A stretch of DNA of 64,000 nt from Arthrobacter sp. V1I7 (GTDB lineage: Bacteria > Actinomycetota > Actinomycetes > Actinomycetales > Micrococcaceae). Location: assembly GCF_030817015.1 (NCBI RefSeq), contig NZ_JAUSYS010000001.1:1922001-1986000 (forward strand), written 5' to 3'. The notes beneath the pieces were generated by a model. That model saw only the letters and a program-made list of their open reading frames with translations, searched no databases and was not told the DNA's origin. Numbering within the stretch: the stretch's first letter is position 1; every line of letters starts with the position of its first letter. Shown here piece by piece: positions 47,570 through 55,954 of this stretch. The position numbers and the translations under genes are program-made.

Positions 47570-47860
47570 TACTACGGACATTGGACTGCCTGCTGGGGAA
47601 ACGTTGGAATGGGGAAACGGTTCCACGGCGCACGCCCATGCCCTGCTCGACAACTACAGCTGCGGATGCATCCTCCAAGAGGCGGCTCTTCCCTTCAGTG
47701 GACGAGCAACGGTGGTCGACGCAGCTGAACCGATGATCCGGCGGTTCTCCGCCGGCGACAATCCTTACCCGGTCGAGATGGCCACCGAACACGTCCTCCG
47801 GCCCGGTTACGATTTCGGCGACGAGTCCGAAATGGGCTCGATGTCCTCGAAGCACGCGCA
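47570..47860 (+). pseudogene. TetR-family regulator C-terminal fragment
   Basis: Frame 47604 onward reads STAHAHALLDNYSCGCILQE, then AALPFSGRATVVDAAEPMIR, then YPVEMATEHVLRPGYDFGDE, matching the TetR_C domain found in tetracycline-repressor-like regulators (typical HAYALLDSYVYGFALQE, MATEHVLxPGYDFGDEFEFG). The preceding LDCLLG piece lies in another frame. No HTH domain is present. It is a decayed remnant next to the permease relic. Confidence 0.75.
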
Positions 47861-47907
47861 CGATGAATCCCCGACGGCCTGGACTAGGCCCAGGTTCCTG
47901 GCTGCAA

Positions 47908-48549
47908 TCATGGCTGTTTGGTGAGAATCGTGTACTTTGCCTGATCCTTTGGGGCGTTGGCCGGGCTCGGTCCGGTGACTAGCCAGAGCGCGAGCCAGAG
48001 CACGGATGCTGCAAGGATGATCAGTCCCAGGTCGAGGATAACCTCGGGCACAAGGTTGCGGAATCCGATGGGAATCGCGGCCAGTGCGTACGCCACGGTA
48101 GGAATCCTGGGTGCTGTTTCATCTCTGAAGAGTGCGATGCAAAACAGCAGCGAGCCCGCGAGGAACACTACCGAAGCAACCAGGAATGCAGTCCCCAGAG
48201 GGCCCGAACGCAACGCCGTGATGTGTGAGGCGTCGAGTTGCGCGAATACCAGGTTGATCACCCATTCGGTTCCGGTTGCTGCAGACAGCCCAACGAGATT
48301 CATGCCGACTGCTACGGCGGAAAACCGTCCTGCCTTGCGCAGGGCGACCTGCGCGATCCCGATGATCAGCACAATCGCGAACGCCTGTGCCAACGGCGCT
48401 ATCAACTGCGTGAACGGACTGAGGGGTATGAATCCGGCACGCTTGCCGGCATTCACGAAAAGGATTGCGGCCGCAAGTATGCCGGCGACTGCGGCGAATC
48501 GGAGCGGATAGTTGAGGGAACCGTTCCCGGGTTCAGCCATGGATGACAT
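47908..48549 (-). CDS. Multi-pass membrane protein, copy A of the LuxR-linked cassette
   Basis: A 213-residue protein from ATG with AAGGAG 6 bases upstream. Six hydrophobic helices are visible (FAAVAGILAAAILFVNAG; LIAPLAQAFAIVLIIGIAQV; FSAVAVGMNLVGLSAATG; GTAFLVASVVFLAGSLLFCI; IPTVAYALAAIPIGF; LGLIILAASVLWLALWLV). The layout resembles DUF4386-type proteins and the protein at 51820-52509, but sequence identity between the two looks low. Its promoter region is an inverted copy of that other gene's promoter, so both are probably under the same LuxR regulator. Function unknown. Confidence 0.8.
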   Translation of the reverse strand: MSSMAEPGNGSLNYPLRFAAVAGILAAAILFVNAGKRAGFIPLSPFTQLIAPLAQAFAIVLIIGIAQVALRKAGRFSAVAVGMNLVGLSAATGTEWVINLVFAQLDASHITALRSGPLGTAFLVASVVFLAGSLLFCIALFRDETAPRIPTVAYALAAIPIGFRNLVPEVILDLGLIILAASVLWLALWLVTGPSPANAPKDQAKYTILTKQP

Positions 48550-48628
48550 TAGATCTCCTTGCTTCGACTGCTAGGAAGAGCAGTCGGTTAGTTGGTTGGT
48601 GAGTGGAAGCAACGTGGCCCGGGGGCGT

Positions 48629-48702
48629 GTGCCGGGGACAACTAGAAGCTACCGAGGCATGTGGTGACGCCACATCACCATCCGTGGTGATCGATGTGGT
48701 GA
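48629..48702 (-). promoter_or_regulatory. Operator/promoter block, copy A (inverted)
   Basis: Read on the minus strand, this 74-bp block is about 68/74 identical to the block at 51714-51787. It contains TCACCACAT-type half-sites in both orientations, then ACATGCCTCGGTAGCTTC, where TAGCTT is a plausible -10. The run GTTGTCCCCGGCAC follows. It lies 80 bp upstream of the membrane-protein gene ending at 47908. Confidence 0.75.
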
Positions 48703-48726
48703 TCGACTTTCAGCGCCCTGGGCAGA

Positions 48727-48810
48727 ACAGGCCGCCGCTCCTTGGCCTGGTGAACGGCCGCTGGGGCGGCTGTTCACTTCAAGCTTGGCGAAAATGCGCT
48801 CGTGTTTCGG
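48727..48810 (-). pseudogene. 3' remnant of a second LuxR gene
   Basis: The minus strand reads KHERIFAKLEVNSRP, then after a 1-base shift AAVHQAKERRPV. The intact regulator next door ends KHIFAKFEVNSRPEAVRYGK followed by ERGLI. The fragment sits exactly where a luxR stop would be relative to the operator block (about 30 bp away in both copies). No upstream luxR coding is left. This shows copy A once had its own luxR gene. Confidence 0.75.
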
Positions 48811-48942
48811 TATGACCGAGTCGCCTGACGGCTGTCCCGACCAGGCACCCGGGCGCAGATCACATGAGGCACCAGCTGATTGGTGATCCGCCCCAAGTCG
48901 ATTGGTGCGGTGGCGTCTCCCTGAGGCCGCATCCCCTCCGCC

Positions 48943-48955
48943 TATACTTGGGGCA
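48943..48955 (+). promoter_or_regulatory. Putative leaderless promoter of the luxR gene
   Basis: TATACT (48943-48948) ends 6 bp before the ATG at 48955, the spacing of a -10 element to a transcription start at the A of the start codon. No Shine-Dalgarno is present. Upstream, CACCA-N7-TGGTG (near 48876-48892) and TTGGTGATCC resemble the half-sites of the operator blocks, suggesting autoregulation. Confidence 0.5.
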
Positions 48956-51696
48956 TGCCGACGCCTGTGCTGGCTCCGAAACTCTTCGTTCCCGCCCCGC
49001 GCCCGCAGATTGTTGCCCGGCCTCGGCTGCTCATGCGTCTCCACGGGGAGCTGGGTTCAGGCCGGAAGCTGACGCTCGTTTGTGCCCCCGCAGGCTTCGG
49101 CAAGACCACGCTGCTCAGCGCATGGATCGCTGAGCGCAGGCGGCATAACCCGGCGGCGCGTCTCGCCTGGTTGTCGCTGGACGAAGGCGACAATGATGTC
49201 TCCCGCTTCCTGACTTATGTCGTCGCGGCGTTACAGGGAACCGACGCGGAAATCGGTTCAGAGGTGACGGGCCTTGTGCAAAGCGACCAGGTCCTGCCGG
49301 TGGAACTGGCCCTGACCTCTCTCATCAACGGCGTGGCGCGGTCGGGCAAGGAGTTCATCCTCGTGCTTGATGACTACCACGTGATTGATGCACGGCCGAT
49401 CCATGAGGCCCTCGTTTTCCTGCTCGACAATCTGCCGTCGCAGCTGCATCTGGCAATCGCCAGCCGGTCGGACCCACCGCTCTCACTGGCTCGCTTGCGG
49501 AGCCGGGGCGAGCTAAACGAGTTCCGGGCCTCCGACCTGCGCTTTACGCCCGACGAAACGGCGGACTTCCTCAACCAGGTGATGGGCCTGGGCCTTTCGA
49601 CCGATGACATCGCTGCCCTTGAGACCAGGACCGAAGGCTGGATCGCCGGCCTGCAATTGGCGGCACTCTCCCTGCGGGAGCACGGTGACGTATCCGGGTT
49701 CATCCAGGCTTTCACGGGAAGCCACCGCTTCATCGTTGATTACCTGGTGGAGGAGGTGTTGCAGCGCCAGTCCGATGAGGTCCGCAGCTTCCTGCTGCAC
49801 ACCGCCGTTCTGAACCGCCTGACCGGTCCTCTGTGTGAAGCCGTCACCGGGGTGAGGGGCGGCAGCGCGATGCTCGAGGCATTGGAGCGGGAGAACCTGT
49901 TCGTCGTTCCATTGGACGACAGCAGACAGTGGTATCGCTATCACCACCTGTTCGCTGAAGTGCTGCGGGCACGGGTCCGGAAGGAACTGCCGGACCGTGC
50001 GCCTGCGCTGCACCGCCTGGCCAGCGAATGGTACGAGCGCAACGACCTGCCTGAGGAGGCGGTCAGGCACGCGCTGGCCGCCGAGGACTTCGAACGGGCG
50101 GCGGGCCTGATCGAGTCGGTTCTGCCGGCTATGCGACGGACCAGGCAGGATGCAATGGTGCTGGGCTGGCTGAGGGCACTTCCTGATGAGGTGGTCCGCA
50201 CCCGTCCGGTGCTCAGTGTCTTCTGCGCCTGGAGAATGCTCGTCTCCGGCGACCTCGAAGCGGCCGAATCCTGGCTGCGGATCGCTGAGCAGGGACTGGA
50301 AGCCCTGGCAGGCGGCGGTGAGGTTCCAAGAGATCCCGCTCAGGCATCAGTCCGCGAACAAGAGCTCCATACGCTGCCGTCGATCATCGCGATGTACCGC
50401 GCGTCGCTGGCTCAGGCGCGGGGGGACGTGGCCGGCACGGCGGAGCACGCACGGCAGGCGTTCGAACTCACCCAGCCAGGAGACCACTTCGCCCGTGGCG
50501 CGGCAGCCGCTTTCCTGGGGCTGGCAGCCTGGGCACAGGGTGACCTCGACACAGCGGTCCGAACCTTTTCAGGTGCGGTGGTGAGCCTGCATGAGGCCGG
50601 CAACCTGACAGATGAACTAAGCAGCACCATTCTGCTGGCGGATATGTGGATCGCCCGGGGGCAGCTGCAGGAAGCACGACGCATCTACGAACGGGCACTT
50701 AAGCAGGCGGCAGCACAGGGGGATCCGGTGCCGCGTGCGACAGCCGAACTGCACGTGGGGTTCAGCGAGCTTCGCCGCGAGTTCGATGACCTGGAGAGCG
50801 CCACCCAACATCTGCAGACGAGCACGGCATTGAGCCGGCGCGCCGCACCACTGACCGAACATGGCTACAGGTGGTTCGTTGCGATGGCACGGGTCAGGGA
50901 AGTCGAAGGAAACCTGGAGGGCGCCATCGAGTCCCTCGACCAAGCTGAGCGCCTGTACCTGCGCGGCTTTTTCCCCGAGGTCCGCCCGATCGCGGCACTG
51001 AAGGCGCGCGTCCGAATCCGGCAAGGCATGGTGCCTGAAGGCTTGGAGTGGGCTCGCAGCTGCGGGCTGTCGGCCGCCGGGGACCTCAGCTATCTGCGGG
51101 AATTTGAACACATCACCCTGGCGCGTCTGCTCATCGCGCAGTACAGGCTCCGGCCGGCAGAGAGCACCATTGGCGAGGCCCTGGGACTGCTGCTCCGCCT
51201 GCTCCATGCCGCAGAAGCATCCGGACGCAACGCCAGCACGTACGAGATCCTCGTCCTGCAGGCTCTCGCCCTGCAGGCGCAGGGCAAACGCTCACCGGCG
51301 CTGGTGCCGCTGGAACGGGCCCTGGTGGAAGCCGGACCGGAGGGCTACGTCCGGCTGTTTCTCGATGAAGGCGCCCCCATGGCGGCCCTGTTGCACGAGG
51401 CCGGGCAACAGGGAATCGCCCCGGCCTTCACCGGCCGGCTGCTCCGGGCCTTCGGAAAAGTGGGTAAAGAAACTGTCACTGCCGCCATCCCGGAGCCCGG
51501 ATCGGAGGGGCTCAGCAGGCGCGAACTGCACGTACTCAGGCTGCTCGACACGCCACTGAGCGGACCGGAGATCGCCCGCGAACTGTTCGTCTCCGTTAAC
51601 ACCCTGCGCACCCACACCAAGCACATCTTCGCCAAGTTCGAAGTGAACAGCCGCCCGGAAGCCGTCCGCTACGGCAAAGAGCGGGGCTTGATCTGA
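48955..51696 (+). CDS. MalT-like LuxR transcriptional regulator (LAL/STAND ATPase)
   Basis: A 913-residue regulator from ATG. The N-terminal STAND ATPase has Walker A APAGFGKTT at about 44-52, EFILVLDDYHVI as the Walker B/sensor region, and AIASRSDPPLSLARLRSRGE. A long TPR-like helical region (about 350-800) follows, as in MalT. The C-terminal LuxR HTH (about 850-910) has LSRRELHVLRLLDTPLSGPE and IARELFVSVNTLRTHTKHIF. MalT-type proteins need ATP and an inducer to activate promoters. It is flanked by two matching operator blocks that drive membrane-protein genes away from it, so these are its likely targets. The inducer is unknown. Confidence 0.92.
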   Translation: MPTPVLAPKLFVPAPRPQIVARPRLLMRLHGELGSGRKLTLVCAPAGFGKTTLLSAWIAERRRHNPAARLAWLSLDEGDNDVSRFLTYVVAALQGTDAEIGSEVTGLVQSDQVLPVELALTSLINGVARSGKEFILVLDDYHVIDARPIHEALVFLLDNLPSQLHLAIASRSDPPLSLARLRSRGELNEFRASDLRFTPDETADFLNQVMGLGLSTDDIAALETRTEGWIAGLQLAALSLREHGDVSGFIQAFTGSHRFIVDYLVEEVLQRQSDEVRSFLLHTAVLNRLTGPLCEAVTGVRGGSAMLEALERENLFVVPLDDSRQWYRYHHLFAEVLRARVRKELPDRAPALHRLASEWYERNDLPEEAVRHALAAEDFERAAGLIESVLPAMRRTRQDAMVLGWLRALPDEVVRTRPVLSVFCAWRMLVSGDLEAAESWLRIAEQGLEALAGGGEVPRDPAQASVREQELHTLPSIIAMYRASLAQARGDVAGTAEHARQAFELTQPGDHFARGAAAAFLGLAAWAQGDLDTAVRTFSGAVVSLHEAGNLTDELSSTILLADMWIARGQLQEARRIYERALKQAAAQGDPVPRATAELHVGFSELRREFDDLESATQHLQTSTALSRRAAPLTEHGYRWFVAMARVREVEGNLEGAIESLDQAERLYLRGFFPEVRPIAALKARVRIRQGMVPEGLEWARSCGLSAAGDLSYLREFEHITLARLLIAQYRLRPAESTIGEALGLLLRLLHAAEASGRNASTYEILVLQALALQAQGKRSPALVPLERALVEAGPEGYVRLFLDEGAPMAALLHEAGQQGIAPAFTGRLLRAFGKVGKETVTAAIPEPGSEGLSRRELHVLRLLDTPLSGPEIARELFVSVNTLRTHTKHIFAKFEVNSRPEAVRYGKERGLI

Positions 51697-51713
51697 CGGC
51701 GATCAGTCGGGAA

Positions 51714-51787
51714 TCACCACATCAGTCACCAAGGTTGGTGATGTGGAGTCACCACATGCCTCGGTAGCTTCGAGTTGTCCCCGGCAC
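51714..51787 (+). promoter_or_regulatory. Operator/promoter block, copy B
   Basis: Starting 18 bp after the luxR stop, the block has ATCACCACATC, GTCACCA, TTGGTGATGTGG (inverted half-site) and GTCACCACATGCCTCGG. It continues with TAGCTT (possible -10) and ends GTTGTCCCCGGCAC. It is the direct counterpart of 48629-48702. It lies 32 bp before the membrane-protein gene at 51820. Confidence 0.75.
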
Positions 51788-51819
51788 CGGTCCCGGGCCG
51801 CCCAGAAAAGAGAGCGACC

Positions 51820-52509
51820 ATGAACATCACAACCACGAAACTTATACGGGCGGCCGGTTTGTCCGCTGTGCTGGCCGGGATGTTATACATCGTCAGACAA
51901 CCGATCCATCCGTCGGACGACGTTTCCGCCGTCACCGGCAGCGCGTGGGCGATTGTGGGTTACATGACGCTGTGCATGTCCGTCCTGGGACTGGTGGGCG
52001 TGACGGGAATCTACCTCCGCCAGGTCAAGGAAACCGGCCTACTCGGCCTGATCGGCTATCTCATGTTCGGTTTATGGTTCGTGCTCTTGACGGCTTTTAC
52101 CTTCGCTCAAACCCTCATCCTGCCGCCGTTGGCCCCCGAGGCGCCGCAGTTCGTTGACAGTTTCCTGGGGATATTCAGCGGCTCCGGCGGCGAGATAAGC
52201 CTGGGAGCCCTGGGGGCGATGAGTCTGGTGTCGGCCGTGCTCTATATTCCCGGCGGCCTGCTGCTGGGTATCGCAATATTCCGTGCACGCATCCTTTCAC
52301 GCTGGGGCGCTGCCCTCCTGGTCGTCGGGATGGTCATAACCCCTCTGGCTTCAGTTTTCCCGCATACAGCCGGCAGCATTTTCGCCGTACCGGTCGGATT
52401 GGCTCTGATCTGGCTGGGATACTCGCTCTGGTCCGAAGAGCGGAAGAGCACGGCGTTTCCCGTGACCAGCATGCGAAGCCCACAGCCCGACCAAACCGCG
52501 GCCGCCTGA
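51820..52509 (+). CDS. Multi-pass membrane protein, copy B of the LuxR-linked cassette
   Basis: A 229-residue protein from ATG with AAAGAGAG upstream. Helices include LIRAAGLSAVLAGMLYIV, AWAIVGYMTLCMSVLGLVGV, LLGLIGYLMFGLWFVLLTAF, GAMSLVSAVLYIPGGLLLGI, WGAALLVVGMVITPLASVF and GSIFAVPVGLALIWLGYSLW. The loop FSGSGGEISLG sits between helices 3 and 4. It resembles small DUF4386-like proteins commonly encoded beside LuxR regulators. Its promoter contains the conserved operator block. Function unknown. Confidence 0.82.
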   Translation: MNITTTKLIRAAGLSAVLAGMLYIVRQPIHPSDDVSAVTGSAWAIVGYMTLCMSVLGLVGVTGIYLRQVKETGLLGLIGYLMFGLWFVLLTAFTFAQTLILPPLAPEAPQFVDSFLGIFSGSGGEISLGALGAMSLVSAVLYIPGGLLLGIAIFRARILSRWGAALLVVGMVITPLASVFPHTAGSIFAVPVGLALIWLGYSLWSEERKSTAFPVTSMRSPQPDQTAAA

Positions 52510-52655
52510 AGGCCCAACGGGGCCGGCAATCGACACGCAGCGTCGCTGCGGCCGCAACCTTTTCTCCGAGAAGCCCAAGCCGGATAACGTTCTTCGTACC
52601 TAGCCTTCACCGCCCAGGCAGTCATCTCGAGGACCAGCTAACCAGAGGATTCCCA

Positions 52656-53408
52656 TTGAATGCCATCCGAAAGACAGCCACTGCCATTGTCGGCACACCG
52701 GGCACCCCGCGTCCCGCCGCCCGCGAGGCACCCGGAAAGCAGTGGCTCGTGCCTACGGCCCTGGTTGTCCTGAGCCTCATCCCGATTCTCGGCGGGACGT
52801 TGCGTCTGAGCGAGTTGACGGGCGGAGCCGACATCACACCGAAGAACGAGAGGTTCTTCGCCTCGCCCATCCCGGTGGTGATCCACATTGTCAGTGCCGC
52901 CGTGTACTCCTTGCTCGGAGCGTTCCAGTTCGTTCCCTCACTTCGTCGAGCCAGGCGCGGCTGGCACCGCGTGTCCGGACGCATTCTGGTACCCGCTGGT
53001 CTGCTCGTTGCCCTCTCCGGCCTGTGGATGGCAGTCTTCTACGCTCTGCCACCCAGCGACGGCGTCATTCTTCTCATTCTTCGGCTGATCTTTGGCAGCG
53101 TAATGCTGATGAGCATCGTCCTGGGATTCCTCGCAGTTCGACGTCGGGATTTCGTCCGGCACAGCGCATGGATGACCCGCGCCTATGCGATCGGACTCGG
53201 CGCCGGAACCCAAGCCCTGATCCTCATCATCCCGGAACTTCTTTCCAGCCCGCCCGACGTGACGAGCCGGGCTGTGCTCATGGGGGCAGCCTGGATGATC
53301 AACCTGGCGGTGGCCGAGTACCTTATCCGACGCCGTTCCCGGTTGTCTACGCGTGCGTCCCGTACCTCCGGCCGCTCCGTGGAGCCCCATGCGGCCGCCT
53401 CGCGATGA
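52656..53408 (+). CDS. DUF2306 membrane protein
   Basis: A 250-residue protein from TTG with AGAGGA upstream. The DUF2306 core is visible: FFASPIPVVIHIVSAAVYSL, GAFQFVPSLRRARRGWHRVS, GRILVPAGLLVALSGLWMAV, then RRDFVRHSAWMTRAYAIGLG. About seven helices with conserved His residues at membrane edges give it a cytochrome-b561-like look, but heme binding is unproven. It follows copy B by 146 bp and may be co-transcribed. Confidence 0.85.
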   Translation: MNAIRKTATAIVGTPGTPRPAAREAPGKQWLVPTALVVLSLIPILGGTLRLSELTGGADITPKNERFFASPIPVVIHIVSAAVYSLLGAFQFVPSLRRARRGWHRVSGRILVPAGLLVALSGLWMAVFYALPPSDGVILLILRLIFGSVMLMSIVLGFLAVRRRDFVRHSAWMTRAYAIGLGAGTQALILIIPELLSSPPDVTSRAVLMGAAWMINLAVAEYLIRRRSRLSTRASRTSGRSVEPHAAASR

Positions 53409-53977
53409 GGGCCGGCTTGTACCGGCGGTACGGACCTCCGGAGATCGTCCGGGTCGAGGAGGTACCGACACCATCACCGGCGCACGCGACGTGCTGGTCA
53501 AAGTCCACGCGAGCACGCTCAGCGCCGCCGGTCACCGGGCGCGCAGCCGCAGCCTTCACAAAGGATTGCGAGTGCCCGGTGTCCCACGGGTTTTCGGGCC
53601 CCGCATCCGCATCCTGGGCATAGATGTTGCCGGCGTTGTCGCCGCCGTGGGCGCGGGCCTGAGTGCGCTCACACCAGGCGATGAGGTGATCGCCGTGCTC
53701 GGCGCCAGGTTCGGCGGCCATGCCGACGTCTTGATCAACGATGCCTCCTGCGCCGTGGGAAGGGCTGCGGTACAGCCCGGCAAACGCGTGGGCGCGCAGG
53801 TCACCGGCGTGTGCACCGCTGAAGACTGGCAATCCTCGTCAGCCTCGCGGAATCGGCCCGGTACCAGGCAGTCACCGACCGCACCCGGGACCCTCCGACA
53901 CCGTCGAAGCCCACCGCTTCGTCGACACCGGACGCAAAAAGGGCAAGGTAGTCGTGCGGGTCGCAGGCAGCGGATGA
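53405..53977 (+). pseudogene. NAD(P)-dependent alcohol dehydrogenase, frameshifted and deleted
   Basis: ATG at 53405 overlaps the DUF2306 stop (ATGA) and opens MRAGLYRRYGPPEIVRVEEV, a zinc-type quinone oxidoreductase N-terminus. The frame then shifts: DVLVKVHASTLSAAGHRARS and IRILGIDVAGVVAAVGAGLS continue in another frame. GARFGGHADVLINDASCAVG shows an internal deletion that joins the GHAD-type region to the Rossmann motif. The C-terminal VEAHRFVDTGRKKGKVVVRV is in a third frame, ending 53977. It is non-functional. Confidence 0.85.
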
Positions 53978-54072
53978 CCATCCTGCCGCTCGCAGCCCCT
54001 GGAACTCGACAAAATGCACCCATGCCGGGATCGACGGACGGTACGGGCTCCGAACGAACCTTAGGACGACAC

Positions 54073-55338
54073 ATGAATGATGCACCTGCCGAAACCGGGA
54101 GTTGGAGCAGCAAAAGGGTGGTGGTCGTCATCGGTGCCGGCTACGCCGGCGTCATCGCCGCGAACAGATTGGCATCATCGTTCACGATTGAGGAGGCGGC
54201 GCGCACGCACGTCGTCATCATCAACCCGACAGACTCATTCATTGAGAGGATCCGGCTTCACGAAGTTGCGGCCGGGACGATCCCGACTGCCGCAGTTCCG
54301 CTCTCCAGCGTCCTGCACCCGGACGTCCGGCTGCTGGCAGGGACGGCGGTACTTATTGATCCGGTGAATCAGATCATCGGGGTCCGAACCAATGCCGAAA
54401 CGCTGACACTTCACTACGAGTTGATGATTTACGCAGTCGGAAGCCGGACCTCAACCGGGATTCCCGGCGTCGGCGCCTACGCCTACCCGCTGGCGGATGT
54501 CGACGGGGCTCTCAGAGCCCGGTATGCCATCGAGCAGGGCCCGCCCGGTCAGCGGATCGTCATCGTTGGCGGCGGCTTCACCTCCGTGGAAGCAGCATCT
54601 GAAATCGCCGAGCAGCATCCCGACGCCGGTGTGATCCTTCTCTGCGGCGGGGAGCTTGCCGAATCGATGACACCCCGGGCCCGGGCAAGCATCCGCCGGT
54701 CACTGAACCGTCTGAACGTGACCATCCGGTCGGGTGAACGCGTGGCTGCGGTGACCCCGGAGGGCGTGGTCCTGGAATCCGGTGAACTGATCAGTGCCGA
54801 CGTGTGTATCTGGTCTGCCTCGTTCGGCGTTCCCGAGCTGGCGGCGGTCAGCGGCCTCGCCACCGACGGGATCGGTCGGCTCCGGGTTGACGCGTGCCTT
54901 CGCTCGGTGGAGTATGCGAGCATTATCGGCGCCGGGGACGCCGTCGTCGTCCCGGCATCGGTTGGAAGCCACCTGCGGATGGGATGCGCGGCGGCACTTC
55001 CCCTGGGCGGCGTCGCAGCCCAGACAGCTCTGTCCCAACTCAGGGGCGTTGAACCGGAGCCGGTGTCGGTAGGTTACGTTCTTCAGTGTTTGAGCCTGGG
55101 CCGGCGGGACAGCTACATACAGGTCGTCGGACCGGACGACTCGCCCCGGCGGCTGCGATTCCGGGGCCGCACGGGTGCCTGGATCAAGGAGGCCATCTGC
55201 CGGATGACGGTCCGCGCCCTCCAGAAGGAGCGCCTCCGACCCGGGGCCTATAAAACACCGAAAGGACCGCCAATTGCTTCGCATCAGGATGTTTCCATAC
55301 AAACAGACCCGGATCACGATGCCATTCCACGCCCATGA
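54073..55338 (+). CDS. NAD(P)/FAD-dependent oxidoreductase (NDH-2-like)
   Basis: A 421-residue pyridine-nucleotide-disulfide oxidoreductase from ATG. The FAD Rossmann motif is VVVIGAGYAGVIAANRLASS and the second dinucleotide motif IVIVGGGFTSVEAASEIAEQ. The flavin-binding end has YASIIGAGDAVVVPASVGSH. No redox CxxC, so it belongs with type II NADH dehydrogenase / AIF-like enzymes. It probably acts at the membrane face or on soluble acceptors. In actinobacteria relatives often precede a sigma factor gene; here only a 27-codon stub overlaps the stop. Confidence 0.87.
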   Translation: MNDAPAETGSWSSKRVVVVIGAGYAGVIAANRLASSFTIEEAARTHVVIINPTDSFIERIRLHEVAAGTIPTAAVPLSSVLHPDVRLLAGTAVLIDPVNQIIGVRTNAETLTLHYELMIYAVGSRTSTGIPGVGAYAYPLADVDGALRARYAIEQGPPGQRIVIVGGGFTSVEAASEIAEQHPDAGVILLCGGELAESMTPRARASIRRSLNRLNVTIRSGERVAAVTPEGVVLESGELISADVCIWSASFGVPELAAVSGLATDGIGRLRVDACLRSVEYASIIGAGDAVVVPASVGSHLRMGCAAALPLGGVAAQTALSQLRGVEPEPVSVGYVLQCLSLGRRDSYIQVVGPDDSPRRLRFRGRTGAWIKEAICRMTVRALQKERLRPGAYKTPKGPPIASHQDVSIQTDPDHDAIPRP

Positions 55339-55418
55339 CTCCGCAAGGTGCGCAGGATGCTTCCACAAGCATGTCCTTCCTCGAAGCTTCCCGAAAGTTC
55401 TCAGCGCCAGGGGGTTGA
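55335..55418 (+). other. 27-codon coupled stub ORF after the oxidoreductase
   Basis: ATG overlaps the oxidoreductase stop (ATGA) and reads MTPQGAQDASTSMSFLEASR then KFSAPGG and a stop. The coupling suggests the former start of a downstream gene that was then truncated. The residual sequence is too short to assign; a sigma factor would be usual in this position, but no sigma motif remains. Confidence 0.3.
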
Positions 55419-55527
55419 GAATCATGTCGAACCGCGGCACCCGTGCCGCCGCCCTCGCATTGGACGTGCGGACGGTCCACGGGCGGGCGACCCGTACAGC
55501 TGCGGCCGTCAGGATCCGGGAACGGGG

Positions 55528-55791
55528 ATGAACGAAATGCCTGCAGAACACCAGGAGCCTGGGCGATACGAACTCCGCATCAGGGGACACCTCGACACTT
55601 GCTGGGCCGATTGGTTCGGAGGCCTGGTTCTCACCCGGGAGGGCGATGGAACGACCATATTATGCGGTCCGGTGGTCGATCAGGCGGCGTTGCATGGCCT
55701 GCTCGCTAAAGTGCGGGACATCGGTGCGACGCTGATTTCGGTGAATTTCATCGACGCTCCGAGCCCCCACGACGAGATCCACGGGTGCTAG
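55528..55791 (+). CDS. Hypothetical protein, conserved in actinobacteria
   Basis: An 87-residue protein from ATG preceded by GGAACGGGG. It is GRYELRIRGHLDTCWADWFG then GLVLTREGDGTTILCGPVVD and QAALHGLLAKVRDIGATLIS. This compact alpha/beta protein type is widespread in actinobacteria; no enzymatic motif is seen. The RGHLDxxWxxWFxGL and GPVVDQAALHGLLxKVRDIG signatures recur in family members. Function unknown. Confidence 0.75.
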   Translation: MNEMPAEHQEPGRYELRIRGHLDTCWADWFGGLVLTREGDGTTILCGPVVDQAALHGLLAKVRDIGATLISVNFIDAPSPHDEIHGC

Positions 55792-55954
55792 TGCACTGCC
55801 TGCAGCGGCCCCAGCGTCGTGGTCGGCAGCAATACGCCGCCCGGCAGGAGGCAGGATGACCCGCCCGGTTCCGGCGCAGTGCCAACCGCGCCGGACGTGA
55901 GAGAACCCGCCCGGGCACCACCACCGAGTCCGCTACGCGGCCGTCGGCACCGTC

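Noticed and set aside
55335..55531. Sigma factor gene after the NDH-like oxidoreductase
   Set aside because: A sigma factor is often found there, but the stub and the alternative frame show no sigma-70 region 2 or 4 motif.
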